Shown in pieces: positions 1 to 7,646 of a stretch of DNA of 20,498 nucleotides. The DNA lies in assembly GCF_937890585.1 (NCBI RefSeq), contig NZ_CALACG010000013.1, positions 1 through 20,498 on the forward strand, written 5' to 3'. The position numbers and the translations under genes are program-made. The notes below the pieces were generated by a model, which was not told the DNA's origin, ran no database searches, and saw only the letters and a program-made list of their open reading frames with translations. The DNA is from an uncultured Campylobacter sp. GTDB lineage: Bacteria; Campylobacterota; Campylobacteria; Campylobacterales; Campylobacteraceae. Position 1 is the stretch's first letter. Every line of letters starts with the position of its first letter.

Positions 1-255
1 GTTTTTTTCAAAATTTGACTTACCTAAATTTACGCTTTTTATGTAGATTTTTTTGCCAAATTTGCTGGCAAGCTCTTTGGCGCTTTCAACTTCAAATTTG
101 CTCTGCTCTCTGGCGTTGTGATCGACTATGGCTAGATCAAACTTGACCCCAGCCTCTTCTAAAATGTAAAAAAGTGCAGTGCTATCGATGCCGTGCGAGA
201 AGGCAAGTAGGTTTGCGCCCAAGCTTAGCCTATCAAGCACATTTTGGCTTATCAT
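1..255 (-). CDS. tilS: tRNA(Ile)-lysidine synthase TilS, N-terminal part (runs off the window)
   Basis: Only the first 85 codons are inside the window; the reading frame is still open at base 1. TilS is an ATP-dependent cytosolic enzyme that converts C34 of the CAU-anticodon tRNA-Ile to lysidine, so that it reads AUA. The visible part has the N-type ATP pyrophosphatase layout: a strand [15 protein letters not shown] at residues 16-30 carrying the PP-loop, then the [10 protein letters not shown] strand at 41-50, where family members normally have a VDHxxR segment. The PP-loop reads SHGIDS instead of the usual SGGxDS. The ATG at 253-255 overlaps the rimO stop in an ATGA arrangement, which fixes the start and suggests translational coupling. 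The family assignment is quite secure from these two motifs, but the C-terminal tRNA-binding part cannot be inspected. Confidence 0.85.
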   Translation of the reverse strand, partial: MISQNVLDRLSLGANLLAFSHGIDSTALFYILEEAGVKFDLAIVDHNAREQSKFEVESAKELASKFGKKIYIKSVNLGKSNFEKN

Positions 256-1562
256 TTTGCTTTTTTGATGATGGTGGCGACTAGTTTTTGATCAACCACG
301 TCGCTGACCTTGCAAAGATAAAGAGAGCCGATCTCAAGCTCTTTTACGTCGCTTTCATTTATCAAAATTTCGCCGTCTATATCTTTGTCCCAGATATCTT
401 TTTTGGCTGCGTAAAACATCTCGCCCTCGCTGCTAATGCCCTCAAGCGATGCGTAAATTTGCTTGCCAAGCTCTTTTTGCAAGCTCTCGTTTATAGTTTT
501 TTTAGTGATCTTTTCTATCTTACTTAGCCTTTTTGAGATGATTTTTGCTGGGATTTGCTCCATTTCAAAAGAGGCTGTGTCTTCTTCTTTTGAGTAGGCA
601 AAGGCGGAAATTCTATCAAATTTAAACCCTTCTAAAAACTCGCAAAGCTCATCAAAATCCTCCTCGCTCTCGCCTGGGTGTCCCACTATGACGCCAGTTC
701 GTAAGAATGAATTTTTGGCATTTCTCATCAAATTTAAAAGCTCTTTTATCTTTTTAGCACCACTTCCACGCTTCATTATCTTTAGCATATTTTCGCTGAT
801 GTGCTGGATGGGCATGTCAAAGTAGTTGTGAAAGATAGGCGAGGCGATGATACGCTCTATTAGCTCTTTGCTGGTCGTGCTTGGGTAGAGATAAAGTATC
901 CTAGCGCTTCTTACGCCTTCTATCTTTTCTATCTCGTCTATTAAATTTATTAGTCCGTCGCTAATGCCGTGATCACGCATATATGAGCTTGAGTCTTGTG
1001 ATAAAAAGCTAAAGTCGTAGTAGCCTTTTTTGACTAGATTTTTGACCTCATTTACGATGTTTTCAAGCGAGCGTGATTTTAGCTTGCCTTTAAATGTCGG
1101 TATCGCGCAAAAGCTGCACTTTTGGTTGCAGCCCTCTGAAATTTTGATGTAGGCGTGGTAGTTTGAGCCAGTTATTACGCGCTCTTCGTTTGCCTGCAGA
1201 TAGGTATCTGGGCTAAATAAATTTTGCTTTTTCAAGATGATCTCGTCGATCTTGTCATAATCAGCCACGCCGGTAAAGAGATCAACCTCTGGCAGTTCTT
1301 TCATCAGCTCATCTTTGTAGCGCTGCATAAGACAGCCAGTCACGACTAGCAAAGAGCCATTTTTACGAGCTTCGTGCATCTCAAGGATGGTTTGTATGCT
1401 CTCTTCTTTGGCGGATTTGATAAAGCCACAAGTATTTACTATTATGACGTCTGCGTCGCTGATATCGTCCGTGATATCGTAGTTTTGCAAGCGTCCTAGC
1501 ATGATCTCAGCATCAACTAAATTTTTATTACAACCAAGCGAGATTAGATGAAGTTTTGGCAT
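252..1562 (-). CDS. rimO: ribosomal protein S12 methylthiotransferase RimO
   Basis: RimO is a radical-SAM enzyme that adds a methylthio group to a conserved aspartate of ribosomal protein S12 in the cytosol. At 436 residues it has the usual length. The N-terminal UPF0004 domain carries the three cysteines for the first [4Fe-4S] cluster, C11 (SLGCNKN), C45 (NTCGF) and C77 (TGCLMQR). The radical-SAM signature CNQKCSFC sits at 145-152, followed by [16 protein letters not shown]-like domain occupies about the last 65 residues. The opening [18 protein letters not shown] is characteristic of RimO rather than MiaB. It lies two bases downstream of panC and overlaps tilS by four bases, so the three genes are probably one transcript. 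No odd features or missing cysteines were seen. Confidence 0.96.
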   Translation of the reverse strand: MPKLHLISLGCNKNLVDAEIMLGRLQNYDITDDISDADVIIVNTCGFIKSAKEESIQTILEMHEARKNGSLLVVTGCLMQRYKDELMKELPEVDLFTGVADYDKIDEIILKKQNLFSPDTYLQANEERVITGSNYHAYIKISEGCNQKCSFCAIPTFKGKLKSRSLENIVNEVKNLVKKGYYDFSFLSQDSSSYMRDHGISDGLINLIDEIEKIEGVRSARILYLYPSTTSKELIERIIASPIFHNYFDMPIQHISENMLKIMKRGSGAKKIKELLNLMRNAKNSFLRTGVIVGHPGESEEDFDELCEFLEGFKFDRISAFAYSKEEDTASFEMEQIPAKIISKRLSKIEKITKKTINESLQKELGKQIYASLEGISSEGEMFYAAKKDIWDKDIDGEILINESDVKELEIGSLYLCKVSDVVDQKLVATIIKKAK

Positions 1563-1564
1563 TT

Positions 1565-2386
1565 TTAGATCCAGATGTTGTCTATTAGCCTAGTTTTGCC
1601 TACAAAGGCGGCTACTAAGATGATGGTGTTGCCTTTTTCTACCTTTGAAATTTCGTTTAAATTTCTATCTGTAACCGCGACGTAATCGACCTTTAGTGGC
1701 TCAAGCACCTCAAGCATATTTGCTTTGATCTCGCTCGCTTCTTCTTCGCCGTTTTGGATCAAATTTTGCGCTTTATTTAGTGATCTTGAAAGCCTTAGCG
1801 CGTTGCATTTATCTTCATCGCAGATATAGACGTTTCTGCTTGAAAGTGCTAGGCCGTCTGGCTCTCTAACGATATCGCAGGCAACTAGCTCGATGTTTAG
1901 GAAAAATGTCTTTATCATGTTTTGCACGATGATGAGCTGCTGGGTGTCTTTTTTGCCCATATATACGCTATTTGCACGAGTTAGGCGAAATAGCTTGTTT
2001 AGCACTCTTAAGACGCCGTCAAAGTGTCCTGGTCTAGTTTTGCCCTCTAAAATAGTCGAAAGCTTCTTTGGAGCGACGATGAGAGGCTCATCTTCAAAGT
2101 AAAGCTCTTTTTCGTCTGGTATAAAGATAGCGCTAACGCCGTTTTGCTCGCAAATTTGGATGTCACTTTGCTCTTTTCTTGGGTATTTTTCTAGGTCTTC
2201 GCCTGGTAGAAATTGAGTTGGATTTACGAAAGTTGAGATGATGCTTATCTCATTTTGGCTGACACATTTTTTGATAAGACTAATGTGTCCGTTGTGAAGT
2301 GCGCCCATTGTTGGGACAAAACCGATCTTGCCGCTTGCGTTTGAGACAAATTCCTCAAGTTCTTTTATAGTTCTTATGATTTGCAT
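1565..2386 (-). CDS. panC: pantothenate synthetase (pantoate--beta-alanine ligase)
   Basis: PanC joins D-pantoate to beta-alanine using ATP, the last step of vitamin B5 synthesis in the cytosol. The 273-residue product has the standard length and motifs: the nucleotide-binding [10 protein letters not shown] at 25-34 with the HxGH-type histidines H31 and H34; FVNPTQF at 53-59; TRPGHFDGV at 117-125; GKKD at 144-147; and the KMSKS-like LSSRN at 181-185. It is the first gene of the minus-strand panC-rimO-tilS group and is divergent from prfB across about 110 bases of AT-rich DNA. The start is the ATG of [10 protein letters not shown], with a weak AAAGAG ribosome-binding stretch upstream. No panB or panD is in view. 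Confidence 0.96.
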   Translation of the reverse strand: MQIIRTIKELEEFVSNASGKIGFVPTMGALHNGHISLIKKCVSQNEISIISTFVNPTQFLPGEDLEKYPRKEQSDIQICEQNGVSAIFIPDEKELYFEDEPLIVAPKKLSTILEGKTRPGHFDGVLRVLNKLFRLTRANSVYMGKKDTQQLIIVQNMIKTFFLNIELVACDIVREPDGLALSSRNVYICDEDKCNALRLSRSLNKAQNLIQNGEEEASEIKANMLEVLEPLKVDYVAVTDRNLNEISKVEKGNTIILVAAFVGKTRLIDNIWI

Positions 2387-2496
2387 ATTTGACTCTTTTT
2401 ATCTAAATTTTAACTTGGCATTGTAACAAAAAAGGATTAAAAGGGCGTAAATTTAAAAATGTAAGCAACTTTTGGCTAAAATCGGCAAAAATTTAT

Positions 2497-2509
2497 GGAG
2501 AAAAACTTG
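2497..2509 (+). promoter_or_regulatory. ribosome-binding site deciding the prfB TTG start
   Basis: GGAG at 2497-2500 is followed by six bases and then TTG at 2507-2509. The ATG at 2495 overlaps this GGAG and has only AT-rich sequence before it, so it is a poor start. This supports initiation at TTG. A possible -10 element (TAAAAT) lies at 2477-2482. Confidence 0.6.
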
Positions 2510-3607
2510 GATAGTTATGAATACAACGAGCTTTTAAAGAAGCTACAAACAAAAGTTGAAAACATAGGCTCTATCGTAAAGCCTGATGATATCAAGGCTA
2601 GGTTAAAAGAGATCGAGGCCATAGAGCAAGACCCTGATTTTTGGCAAGATATCGCTAGGGCTGGGGCACTAAACAAAGAAAAGACAAAAATTTCAAACAT
2701 GCTTGCTAAATTTAGCGACGCTCATCAAGCAGTTAGCGACGCAAAGGAGCTTTTTGAGCTAGCAAATTCTGAAAATGACGAGGAGACTATAAATTCTCTC
2801 TTTGAAGATGCTAAAAATTTAGATGAAAAGATAGTAAATTTAGAAATTTCTATGCTTTTAAGTGGCGAGGATGACGGCAAAAACGCGATCGTATCGATCC
2901 ACCCTGGAGCTGGCGGCACTGAGAGCAACGACTGGGCGAGCATGCTTTATAGGATGTATCTTAGATTTTGCGAGCGTGAGGGCTTTAAGGTCGAGACTTT
3001 GGACTTTCAAGAGGGAGAAGAGGCAGGGCTAAAGGATGTGAGTTTTATTGTAAAGGGTGAAAACGCCTATGGATATTTCAAAGCAGAAAATGGCATCCAC
3101 AGGCTCGTTCGCACAAGCCCATTTGATAGCGCAGGACGCCGTCACACAAGCTTTTCTAGTGTCATGGTAAGCCCTGAGATAGATGATGATATAGAGATCG
3201 AGATCGAAGAGAAAGATCTAAAGATAGACACTTATAGAGCCAGTGGCGCAGGCGGTCAGCACGTAAATAAGACTGAATCAGCCATACGTATCACGCACAT
3301 ACCAACAGGCATCGTCGTGCAGTGCCAAAACGACCGCAGTCAGCACAAAAATAGAGCCACAGCGATGAAGATGCTAAAGTCACGCCTTTACGAGCTTGAG
3401 CTGATGAAACAGCAAGAGGCTAGTAACAGCGTCGAAAAGAGCGAGATCGGCTGGGGTCATCAGATAAGATCATACGTGCTTTTCCCATATCAGCAGGTAA
3501 AAGACAACCGCAGCGGCGAGGCATACTCGCAAACTGACGCGATACTTGATGGCGATATCAAAAAGATGATAGAGGGCGTATTGATCGCTCAGAAGGCGGA
3601 TGCGTAG
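2507..3607 (+). CDS. prfB: peptide chain release factor 2 (no programmed frameshift)
   Basis: RF2 recognises UAA and UGA in the ribosomal A site and triggers peptide release. The tripeptide anticodon SPF lies in [12 protein letters not shown], and the catalytic GGQ in [12 protein letters not shown] (residues 208-210 and 253-255 counted from the upstream ATG; subtract 4 for this start). The reading frame is continuous, so the internal UGA plus +1 shift found near codon 25 of E. coli prfB is absent. I prefer the TTG at 2507 because GGAG lies six bases before it and the protein then begins [10 protein letters not shown], like other epsilonproteobacterial RF2 proteins as I recall them. The alternative ATG at 2495 adds four residues and has no ribosome-binding site. 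About 366 residues is normal length. Confidence 0.96.
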   Translation: MDSYEYNELLKKLQTKVENIGSIVKPDDIKARLKEIEAIEQDPDFWQDIARAGALNKEKTKISNMLAKFSDAHQAVSDAKELFELANSENDEETINSLFEDAKNLDEKIVNLEISMLLSGEDDGKNAIVSIHPGAGGTESNDWASMLYRMYLRFCEREGFKVETLDFQEGEEAGLKDVSFIVKGENAYGYFKAENGIHRLVRTSPFDSAGRRHTSFSSVMVSPEIDDDIEIEIEEKDLKIDTYRASGAGGQHVNKTESAIRITHIPTGIVVQCQNDRSQHKNRATAMKMLKSRLYELELMKQQEASNSVEKSEIGWGHQIRSYVLFPYQQVKDNRSGEAYSQTDAILDGDIKKMIEGVLIAQKADA

Positions 3608-3650
3608 GAGCTAAAATATAGCTAGCTGTTAAATTTATACGTTAAAATGC

Positions 3651-3656
3651 TATAAT
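3651..3656 (+). promoter_or_regulatory. sigma-70-type -10 box ahead of the small membrane proteins
   Basis: A perfect TATAAT occurs in the gap between prfB and the 78-residue membrane protein, 23 bases before its ATG, followed by an AAGGAAGAG ribosome-binding site. Campylobacter promoters rely mainly on the -10 box, so this is a reasonable promoter for 3680-4009. No convincing -35 element was seen. Confidence 0.5.
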
Positions 3657-3679
3657 TACAAAAACAAAAAAGGAAGAGA

Positions 3680-3916
3680 ATGCCAAAATTGGACGAAGCC
3701 AAAGAGCGCTTGGGCATGCTAAAATTTTGGCTCGGAATTTTTGTTACAATACTGGTTGGTCTTATTAGCTGGATTTTTACTCACTATAAGGACTATGCCG
3801 ACAAGCTAGAATTTTATAGTGTTTGCATGTGCGCAGCTCTTTTATTGATTTTGATATTACTTGGCAATGCAAAGTCTAAAAAGATATTAAAAGAGATAAA
3901 AGATTTAAAAAAATAA
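3680..3916 (+). CDS. small two-helix membrane protein, unknown function
   Basis: This 78-residue protein is preceded by a good ribosome-binding site (AAGGAAGAG, a few bases before ATG). A charged amphipathic start (PKLDEAKERLGMLK) is followed by a hydrophobic helix at about residues 15-33 (FWLGIFVTILVGLISWIF), a short charged loop HYKDYADKLEF, a second hydrophobic helix at about 47-62 (SVCMCAALLLILILL), and a lysine-rich tail. By the positive-inside rule both ends are probably cytoplasmic. It is followed ten bases later by a 27-residue hydrophobic peptide, so the two are probably cotranscribed. I do not recognise a family. The hydrophobic loop-helix layout could belong to a small accessory or holin-like protein, but nothing in the sequence proves that. 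Confidence 0.7.
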   Translation: MPKLDEAKERLGMLKFWLGIFVTILVGLISWIFTHYKDYADKLEFYSVCMCAALLLILILLGNAKSKKILKEIKDLKK

Positions 3917-3925
3917 AGGATAAAA

Positions 3926-4009
3926 ATGGGAATTTTTGTATCTGTTCTTATGATAGCAAGTGTAATTTTGATCGGATATTCGGCTTTAAATTCTGTCGAA
4001 ACTAATTAA
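3926..4009 (+). CDS. 27-residue single-helix membrane peptide
   Basis: ATG at 3926 is preceded by AAGGA at a spacing of five bases and opens MGIFVSVLMIASVILIGYSA, ending LNSVETN and TAA. It is a single hydrophobic segment with almost no charged residues, as seen in membrane-anchored microproteins. It begins ten bases after the stop of the 78-residue membrane protein, and its stop lies three bases from the convergent lipoprotein gene. Its tight placement and good ribosome-binding site argue that it is real. No function can be assigned. Confidence 0.5.
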   Translation: MGIFVSVLMIASVILIGYSALNSVETN

Positions 4010-4012
4010 GAG

Positions 4013-4564
4013 CTAAAATTTCATCTCATTTAGCTTTGTGCAAGCCTCTTTTTTACCTTTAAAGCAGGCTTCATCAAGATAAATTCTTGCTTTTTTATAG
4101 TCATTTTTGCCAAGGTAGATGAGCCCAAGATCGTAGCTAGCCTCGCCTGAGCCAAGGCTTGTGGCTTTTTCATAAAAATATATCGCTTTTTCTAAATTTT
4201 TATTGACCCCAAGGCCGTATTCGTAGATGTATCCAGCGCTTCTTAGACCATCTATATTGCCGTATCTGCCAGCTGTCTCAAACCAAAAAAGTGCCCTTAA
4301 GATATCTTTGCTAAAGCCTTTGCCGTCACGAAAACAAACGCCAGTTTGCTGCATGGCTAGGACATTGCCATCTTTTGCGTAGTCGTAAAATCTCTTGCAA
4401 GCTTTTGGGTAGTTGCCTTCATTATATAGATAGATGGCGTCTGCTATCTGCTCTACTTCAGGATCAAGTGGTGGCTCGCTAAGACCTAAATTTTGTGAAA
4501 TTTGCTCTGCCGAACAGCCCCAAAATAGCAAAAAGCTAAATAGAAAAATGATAAATTTTTTCAT
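4013..4564 (-). CDS. Sel1-repeat lipoprotein
   Basis: The 183-residue product starts with a lipoprotein signal peptide, MKKFIIFLFSFLLFWGCSAE, with the probable lipidated cysteine at C17, so it should sit in the cell envelope. From about residue 45 it has Sel1-like (TPR-related) helical repeats: EGNYPKACKRFYDYAKDGN, the repeat ending GKGFSKDILRALFWFETAG, then AGYIYEYGLGVNKNLEKAIYF and LGLIYLGKNDYKKARIYLDEA. Such repeats form protein-binding scaffolds; the partner is unknown. It has fewer paired cysteines than the two plus-strand lipoproteins at 6308 and 6980. An AAGGAC ribosome-binding site precedes the ATG. It is convergent with the small membrane genes and divergent from the 4643 gene. Confidence 0.8.
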   Translation of the reverse strand: MKKFIIFLFSFLLFWGCSAEQISQNLGLSEPPLDPEVEQIADAIYLYNEGNYPKACKRFYDYAKDGNVLAMQQTGVCFRDGKGFSKDILRALFWFETAGRYGNIDGLRSAGYIYEYGLGVNKNLEKAIYFYEKATSLGSGEASYDLGLIYLGKNDYKKARIYLDEACFKGKKEACTKLNEMKF

Positions 4565-4606
4565 ATTTGTCCTTGAAAATTTAGGCGATTTTATCGAATT
4601 TTATCT

Positions 4607-4612
4607 TATAAT
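4607..4612 (+). promoter_or_regulatory. -10 box for the 4643-7603 operon
   Basis: TATAAT lies 30 bases before the ATG of the 105-residue protein, inside the 78-base divergent gap with the 4013-4564 lipoprotein gene. An AAAAGGAA ribosome-binding site follows. The opposite strand of the same gap has TAAAAT-like boxes that could serve the lipoprotein gene. The -35 region is not recognisable. Confidence 0.5.
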
Positions 4613-4642
4613 GATCGCAAATTTTAAGCAAAAAGGAACGAT

Positions 4643-4960
4643 ATGGATCATAACGCACTTTTGACACAGCTTGGCTACAACATAGATGAAACGACCACTG
4701 AGCATATGCGTAGAATTTTAAACAACACTGACGGCCTTTTGCCAAAGAGTGTGATCGAGCTAAACGATCATTTAAAGCCACACCTTTGCTTTGTAGCTAT
4801 GAGCGGGAGCGAGGATAGGTTAAAGATAAAAAACGTTGCGACCGTCAAAGAGATAAAAGAGCGAGTTGATGAGATCATCAAAAGCTGGGCAAATAAATAC
4901 AAAATGGATATCAAAAAGATAAACGAAACTACATACTACATAATAGGAAAAATTAAATGA
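4643..4960 (+). CDS. conserved-looking small cytosolic protein, unknown function
   Basis: This 105-residue protein has no signal peptide or membrane segment. It begins MDHNALLTQLGYNIDETTTEHMRRIL, a predicted helical part, and ends with a charged alpha/beta segment (VKEIKERVDEIIKSWANKYKMDIKKINETTYYIIG). It has one cysteine, in HLCFVAMSGSEDRLKIKN. The ribosome-binding site AAAAGGA is well placed. Its TGA stop overlaps the ATG of the RclA-like reductase as ATGA, so the two are translationally coupled and may work together. I do not recognise the family. Confidence 0.75.
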   Translation: MDHNALLTQLGYNIDETTTEHMRRILNNTDGLLPKSVIELNDHLKPHLCFVAMSGSEDRLKIKNVATVKEIKERVDEIIKSWANKYKMDIKKINETTYYIIGKIK

Positions 4961-6297
4961 AATATGACATTGTTATTATTGGATTTGGTAAGGCTGGCAA
5001 AACGCTAGCTGTAAAGGCTGCTGCGCTTGGCAAAAAGGTCGCGCTAATCGAGAGATCGCCAAAGATGTATGGAGGCACTTGCATAAACGTGGGCTGCATA
5101 CCGACAAAGCGTCTAATCACAGCTTCAAAAGAGGCGATATATGCAGACAATAGCGTTGAAAACGAGTATTATACGCTTAGCATCGAAAACAAAAATAAGC
5201 TAATCTCAGCTTTAAATTCTAAAAACTACGCGATGCTAAATGATAAAGAAAATATCGATGTGATCGATGGTGTTGGCTCGTTTAAAGATAAAAATAGCGT
5301 CCTAGTTACAACCTCAAACGGCGAGCAAAAAGTCGTTGAAGGCGAGTTTATCATCATAAACACTGGCTCAAAAGAGGCGTATGCACCATTTGAGATAACA
5401 AACTCAAACGTCTTTTCAAGCAAAACTTTGCTTGATCTAAAAACTATGCCAAAGCATCTTGTCATCGTTGGAAGTGGCTTCATCGGCATCGAGTTTGCAT
5501 CGATGTTTGCAAATTTTGGCTCAAAAGTGACCATCGTTGGACGCTCACCACTGCTAAAAAACGAAGATGAAGACATAGCTAAAAGCGTAAAAGATGCGCT
5601 AAGCGTGCAAGGCATCGAAATTTTAGAGGGCTGCGAGATAGAGAGCCTCAAAGACAATGCGCTAAATTTCAAACAAGATAATAAAGATAGGATCATCAAG
5701 GCAGATGCGTTCTTGGTGGCGCTTGGCAGAGTGGCAAATTTAGATGATCTAAATTTAAAAGGAGCTGGTGTCGAGCTAAATGAAAAAGGCTTTATAAAGA
5801 CAAATGAGCGCCTTCAAACAAATGTGTCAAACATCTACGCAGTGGGCGACGTGCGCGGCGGAGAGCTTTTTACCTACACTAGTTTGGATGATTTTAGGAT
5901 AGTTTTCTCGCAAATTTTTGGCGACAAAAAACGCACTACACAAAACAGAAGCATCCATGCAAACGTGCTATTTACTGACACTCCGCTAGCAAGAGTTGGC
6001 GTAAATGCAAAAGAGGCTAGCAAGCTTGGGCTAAATTTCAAAGAGCTAAAGCTTAGCATGGCAGCAGTGCCAGGAGCAAAGGTGCTAAATCACGATGTGG
6101 GTATGCTAAAAGCGATCGTTGAAGCAAGTAGTGGCGAAATTTTGGGGGCGAGCTTTCACTGCATCTACGCAAATGAGATCATAAACGAGATCGCGATCGC
6201 TATGAATTTAAAAGCAGATGCAAATTTCTTTAAAAACCAAATTTTCACTCACCCAAGCATCAGCGAAGCCCTAAATGACTTGTTTGGACAATACTAA
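4957..6297 (+). CDS. rclA: RclA-like pyridine nucleotide-disulfide oxidoreductase
   Basis: This is a 446-residue FAD enzyme of the class I disulfide reductase family. The N-terminal FAD fold reads VIIGFGKAGKT (7-16), followed by the redox pair in GGTCINVGCIPTK (C42 and C47). The NAD(P)H fold is VIVGSGFIGIEFASMFANFGSK, and the second FAD motif is NIYAVGDVRGGELFTYTSLDDFRIV. The dimer-interface end THPSISEALNDLF supplies the catalytic H432 and E437. GFGKAGKTLA, ASMFANFGSKVTI, TYTSLDDFRIV and the C-terminus are very close to E. coli RclA (YkgC) as I recall it, a copper reductase protecting against hypochlorous acid. Lipoamide dehydrogenase and mercuric reductase are less likely relatives. No RclR-type regulator is nearby. 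The symbol rests on similarity, not on shown function. Confidence 0.78.
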   Translation: MKYDIVIIGFGKAGKTLAVKAAALGKKVALIERSPKMYGGTCINVGCIPTKRLITASKEAIYADNSVENEYYTLSIENKNKLISALNSKNYAMLNDKENIDVIDGVGSFKDKNSVLVTTSNGEQKVVEGEFIIINTGSKEAYAPFEITNSNVFSSKTLLDLKTMPKHLVIVGSGFIGIEFASMFANFGSKVTIVGRSPLLKNEDEDIAKSVKDALSVQGIEILEGCEIESLKDNALNFKQDNKDRIIKADAFLVALGRVANLDDLNLKGAGVELNEKGFIKTNERLQTNVSNIYAVGDVRGGELFTYTSLDDFRIVFSQIFGDKKRTTQNRSIHANVLFTDTPLARVGVNAKEASKLGLNFKELKLSMAAVPGAKVLNHDVGMLKAIVEASSGEILGASFHCIYANEIINEIAIAMNLKADANFFKNQIFTHPSISEALNDLFGQY

Positions 6298-6307
6298 AAG
6301 GACAAAA

Positions 6308-6967
6308 ATGAAAAAATATCTACTACTTTTAACTGCTCTATTTTTCACAGGCTGCTTAAACGTGATCGGTATCGGGGATACGCCAAAGCAAGATGACTCA
6401 TGGCAGCAGCCAAAGGACGAAAAGGTGGTGCAAAACAAAGAGCAAATTTCAAAAAATGCGATCGATCTTTTAACACCAAAGTGCGAGAGTGGCGATGCTG
6501 AAGCTTGCAATGACTTGGGTGTAAATTTTGAGCTTATGAAAGAGTATGACAATGCTTACGCAAACTACAAAAAGGCTTGCGATGCGAAGGTGCAGCTTGC
6601 TTGCTCAAACCTTGGCACGCTCTATGAAAACGGTCTTGGCGTGAAAAAAGATCCAAAAAAAGCGGTCGAAATTTATAAGGATAGCTGCAATAGTGGCGGT
6701 GTGCAAGCTTGCTATCATCTAGGCAACGCCTACCGCAAGGGTGAGATCGTAAAACAGGACTACTATCTAGCGATGGAGGCCTACACAAACGCTTGCAACG
6801 CTGGAGATCTCCCAAGCTGCGCAAATATCGGCGCTATGTATGAGCTAGGTCTTGGTATGAACAAGGACGAAAAAAGAGCTTATGGAATTTACAAAGTCGC
6901 TTGCTTTCGCGGTCTAAACAAGGCGTGCCCACAGATGAAAAGACTAGGCGCAAAGCTTGGCATGTGA
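6308..6967 (+). CDS. cysteine-rich Sel1/Hcp-like repeat lipoprotein
   Basis: I chose the ATG at 6308, preceded by AAAAGGACAAAA, giving 219 residues. An upstream in-frame ATG at 6275 lies inside the reductase gene and would spoil the signal peptide. The start MKKYLLLLTALFFTGC is a lipoprotein signal with lipid-accepting C16. A short spacer is followed by at least five Sel1-type repeats in which cysteines are paired eight or nine residues apart: KCESGDAEAC, ACDAKVQLAC, SCNSGGVQAC, ACNAGDLPSC and ACFRGLNKAC. This spacing is the hallmark of the Helicobacter cysteine-rich proteins, where each pair forms a disulfide across one repeat. It lies ten bases after the RclA-like gene and 12 bases before a paralogue. 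The binding partner is unknown. Confidence 0.85.
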   Translation: MKKYLLLLTALFFTGCLNVIGIGDTPKQDDSWQQPKDEKVVQNKEQISKNAIDLLTPKCESGDAEACNDLGVNFELMKEYDNAYANYKKACDAKVQLACSNLGTLYENGLGVKKDPKKAVEIYKDSCNSGGVQACYHLGNAYRKGEIVKQDYYLAMEAYTNACNAGDLPSCANIGAMYELGLGMNKDEKRAYGIYKVACFRGLNKACPQMKRLGAKLGM

Positions 6968-6979
6968 GTAGGAAAATAA

Positions 6980-7603
6980 GTGAAAAAAGTTTTAAATTTT
7001 GGGCTTATCGTAGCTGCTAGCTTTATGTTAAGTGGCTGCTGGTCGTGGCAAAAGATGGTGAGCTTTGGCTTTTGGCAAAGTGATGAGGAGGCTAGGGCGG
7101 AGCGTCTTGAGCTTGAAAAAGAGAAGATGGTGCAAAACTGCGAGAGCGGAAATAGCATCGACTGCAACAACCTAGCAGTAAATTTTAGCAACGAAAAGGA
7201 CTTCGTAAAGGCAAAAGGCTACTACGAAAAGGCTTGCAATGCTGGGCTTGCAACTGCTTGCTCAAATTTAGGTCAAATTTATGAGCAAGGGCTAGTTGAT
7301 GAGCAAAAAGATATCGAAAAGGCTCTAAAGCTTTATAAACTAGCTTGCGATAGTGGCGACGGCGTTGGCTGCTACAACGAGGCAATGGGGCTAAAGTCCT
7401 ACATCGAAAGCGAAAATTTAAAAACTCATAATATAGATAGAAACAAGGCTGAGGCTAGGGTGCTAAAGCTTTTGGCAAAGAGCTGCGAGCTTGAGTATGC
7501 GCAGTCGTGCTTCTTGCTTGCAAAGCTAAGCGGCGATGAAACAAAGGCGGACGCACTTTATAAAAGAGCCTGCCAACTTGGCAAATGCGTGGATAAAAGG
7601 TAA
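6980..7603 (+). CDS. second cysteine-rich Sel1/Hcp-like repeat lipoprotein
   Basis: The start is GTG, with AGGA a few bases upstream. The 207-residue product begins MKKVLNFGLIVAASFMLSGC, so C20 is the probable lipidated residue. A charged helix (EEARAERLELEKEKM) leads into repeats with paired cysteines: NCESGNSIDC, ACNAGLATAC, ACDSGDGVGC, SCELEYAQSC and ACQLGKC. The first repeat (CESGNSIDCNNLAVNF) matches CESGDAEACNDLGVNF of the gene before, so the two look like tandem duplicates that have since diverged. A longer insert, SYIESENLKTHNIDRNKAEA, interrupts the third and fourth repeats. The gene closes the operon and is followed by a hairpin terminator. Confidence 0.83.
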   Translation: MKKVLNFGLIVAASFMLSGCWSWQKMVSFGFWQSDEEARAERLELEKEKMVQNCESGNSIDCNNLAVNFSNEKDFVKAKGYYEKACNAGLATACSNLGQIYEQGLVDEQKDIEKALKLYKLACDSGDGVGCYNEAMGLKSYIESENLKTHNIDRNKAEARVLKLLAKSCELEYAQSCFLLAKLSGDETKADALYKRACQLGKCVDKR

Positions 7604-7608
7604 GAAAA

Positions 7609-7637
7609 TGTGTAGCTTAAATTTATAAAGCTACACA
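7609..7637. terminator. bidirectional hairpin terminator between converging operons
   Basis: A perfect ten-base stem (TGTGTAGCTT pairing with AAGCTACACA) encloses a nine-base AT loop. It lies in the 43-base gap between the end of the lipoprotein operon (plus strand) and the end of the winged-helix gene (minus strand). On the minus strand the hairpin is followed by TTTTC, and on the plus strand by a weak AT-rich tract, so it probably stops transcription from both sides. Confidence 0.7.
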
Positions 7638-7646
7638 AAGTTAAAT

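Noticed and set aside
5226..5699. Long minus-strand frame inside the RclA-like gene
   Set aside because: It is serine- and phenylalanine-rich, the typical antisense shadow of a coding gene in this base composition, and the sense strand encodes clear FAD/NAD motifs.
6275..6307. Upstream ATG start for the first cysteine-rich lipoprotein
   Set aside because: It lies within the reductase gene and adds MTCLDNTKRTK in front of an otherwise perfect lipoprotein signal; the ATG at 6308 has AAAAGGAC.
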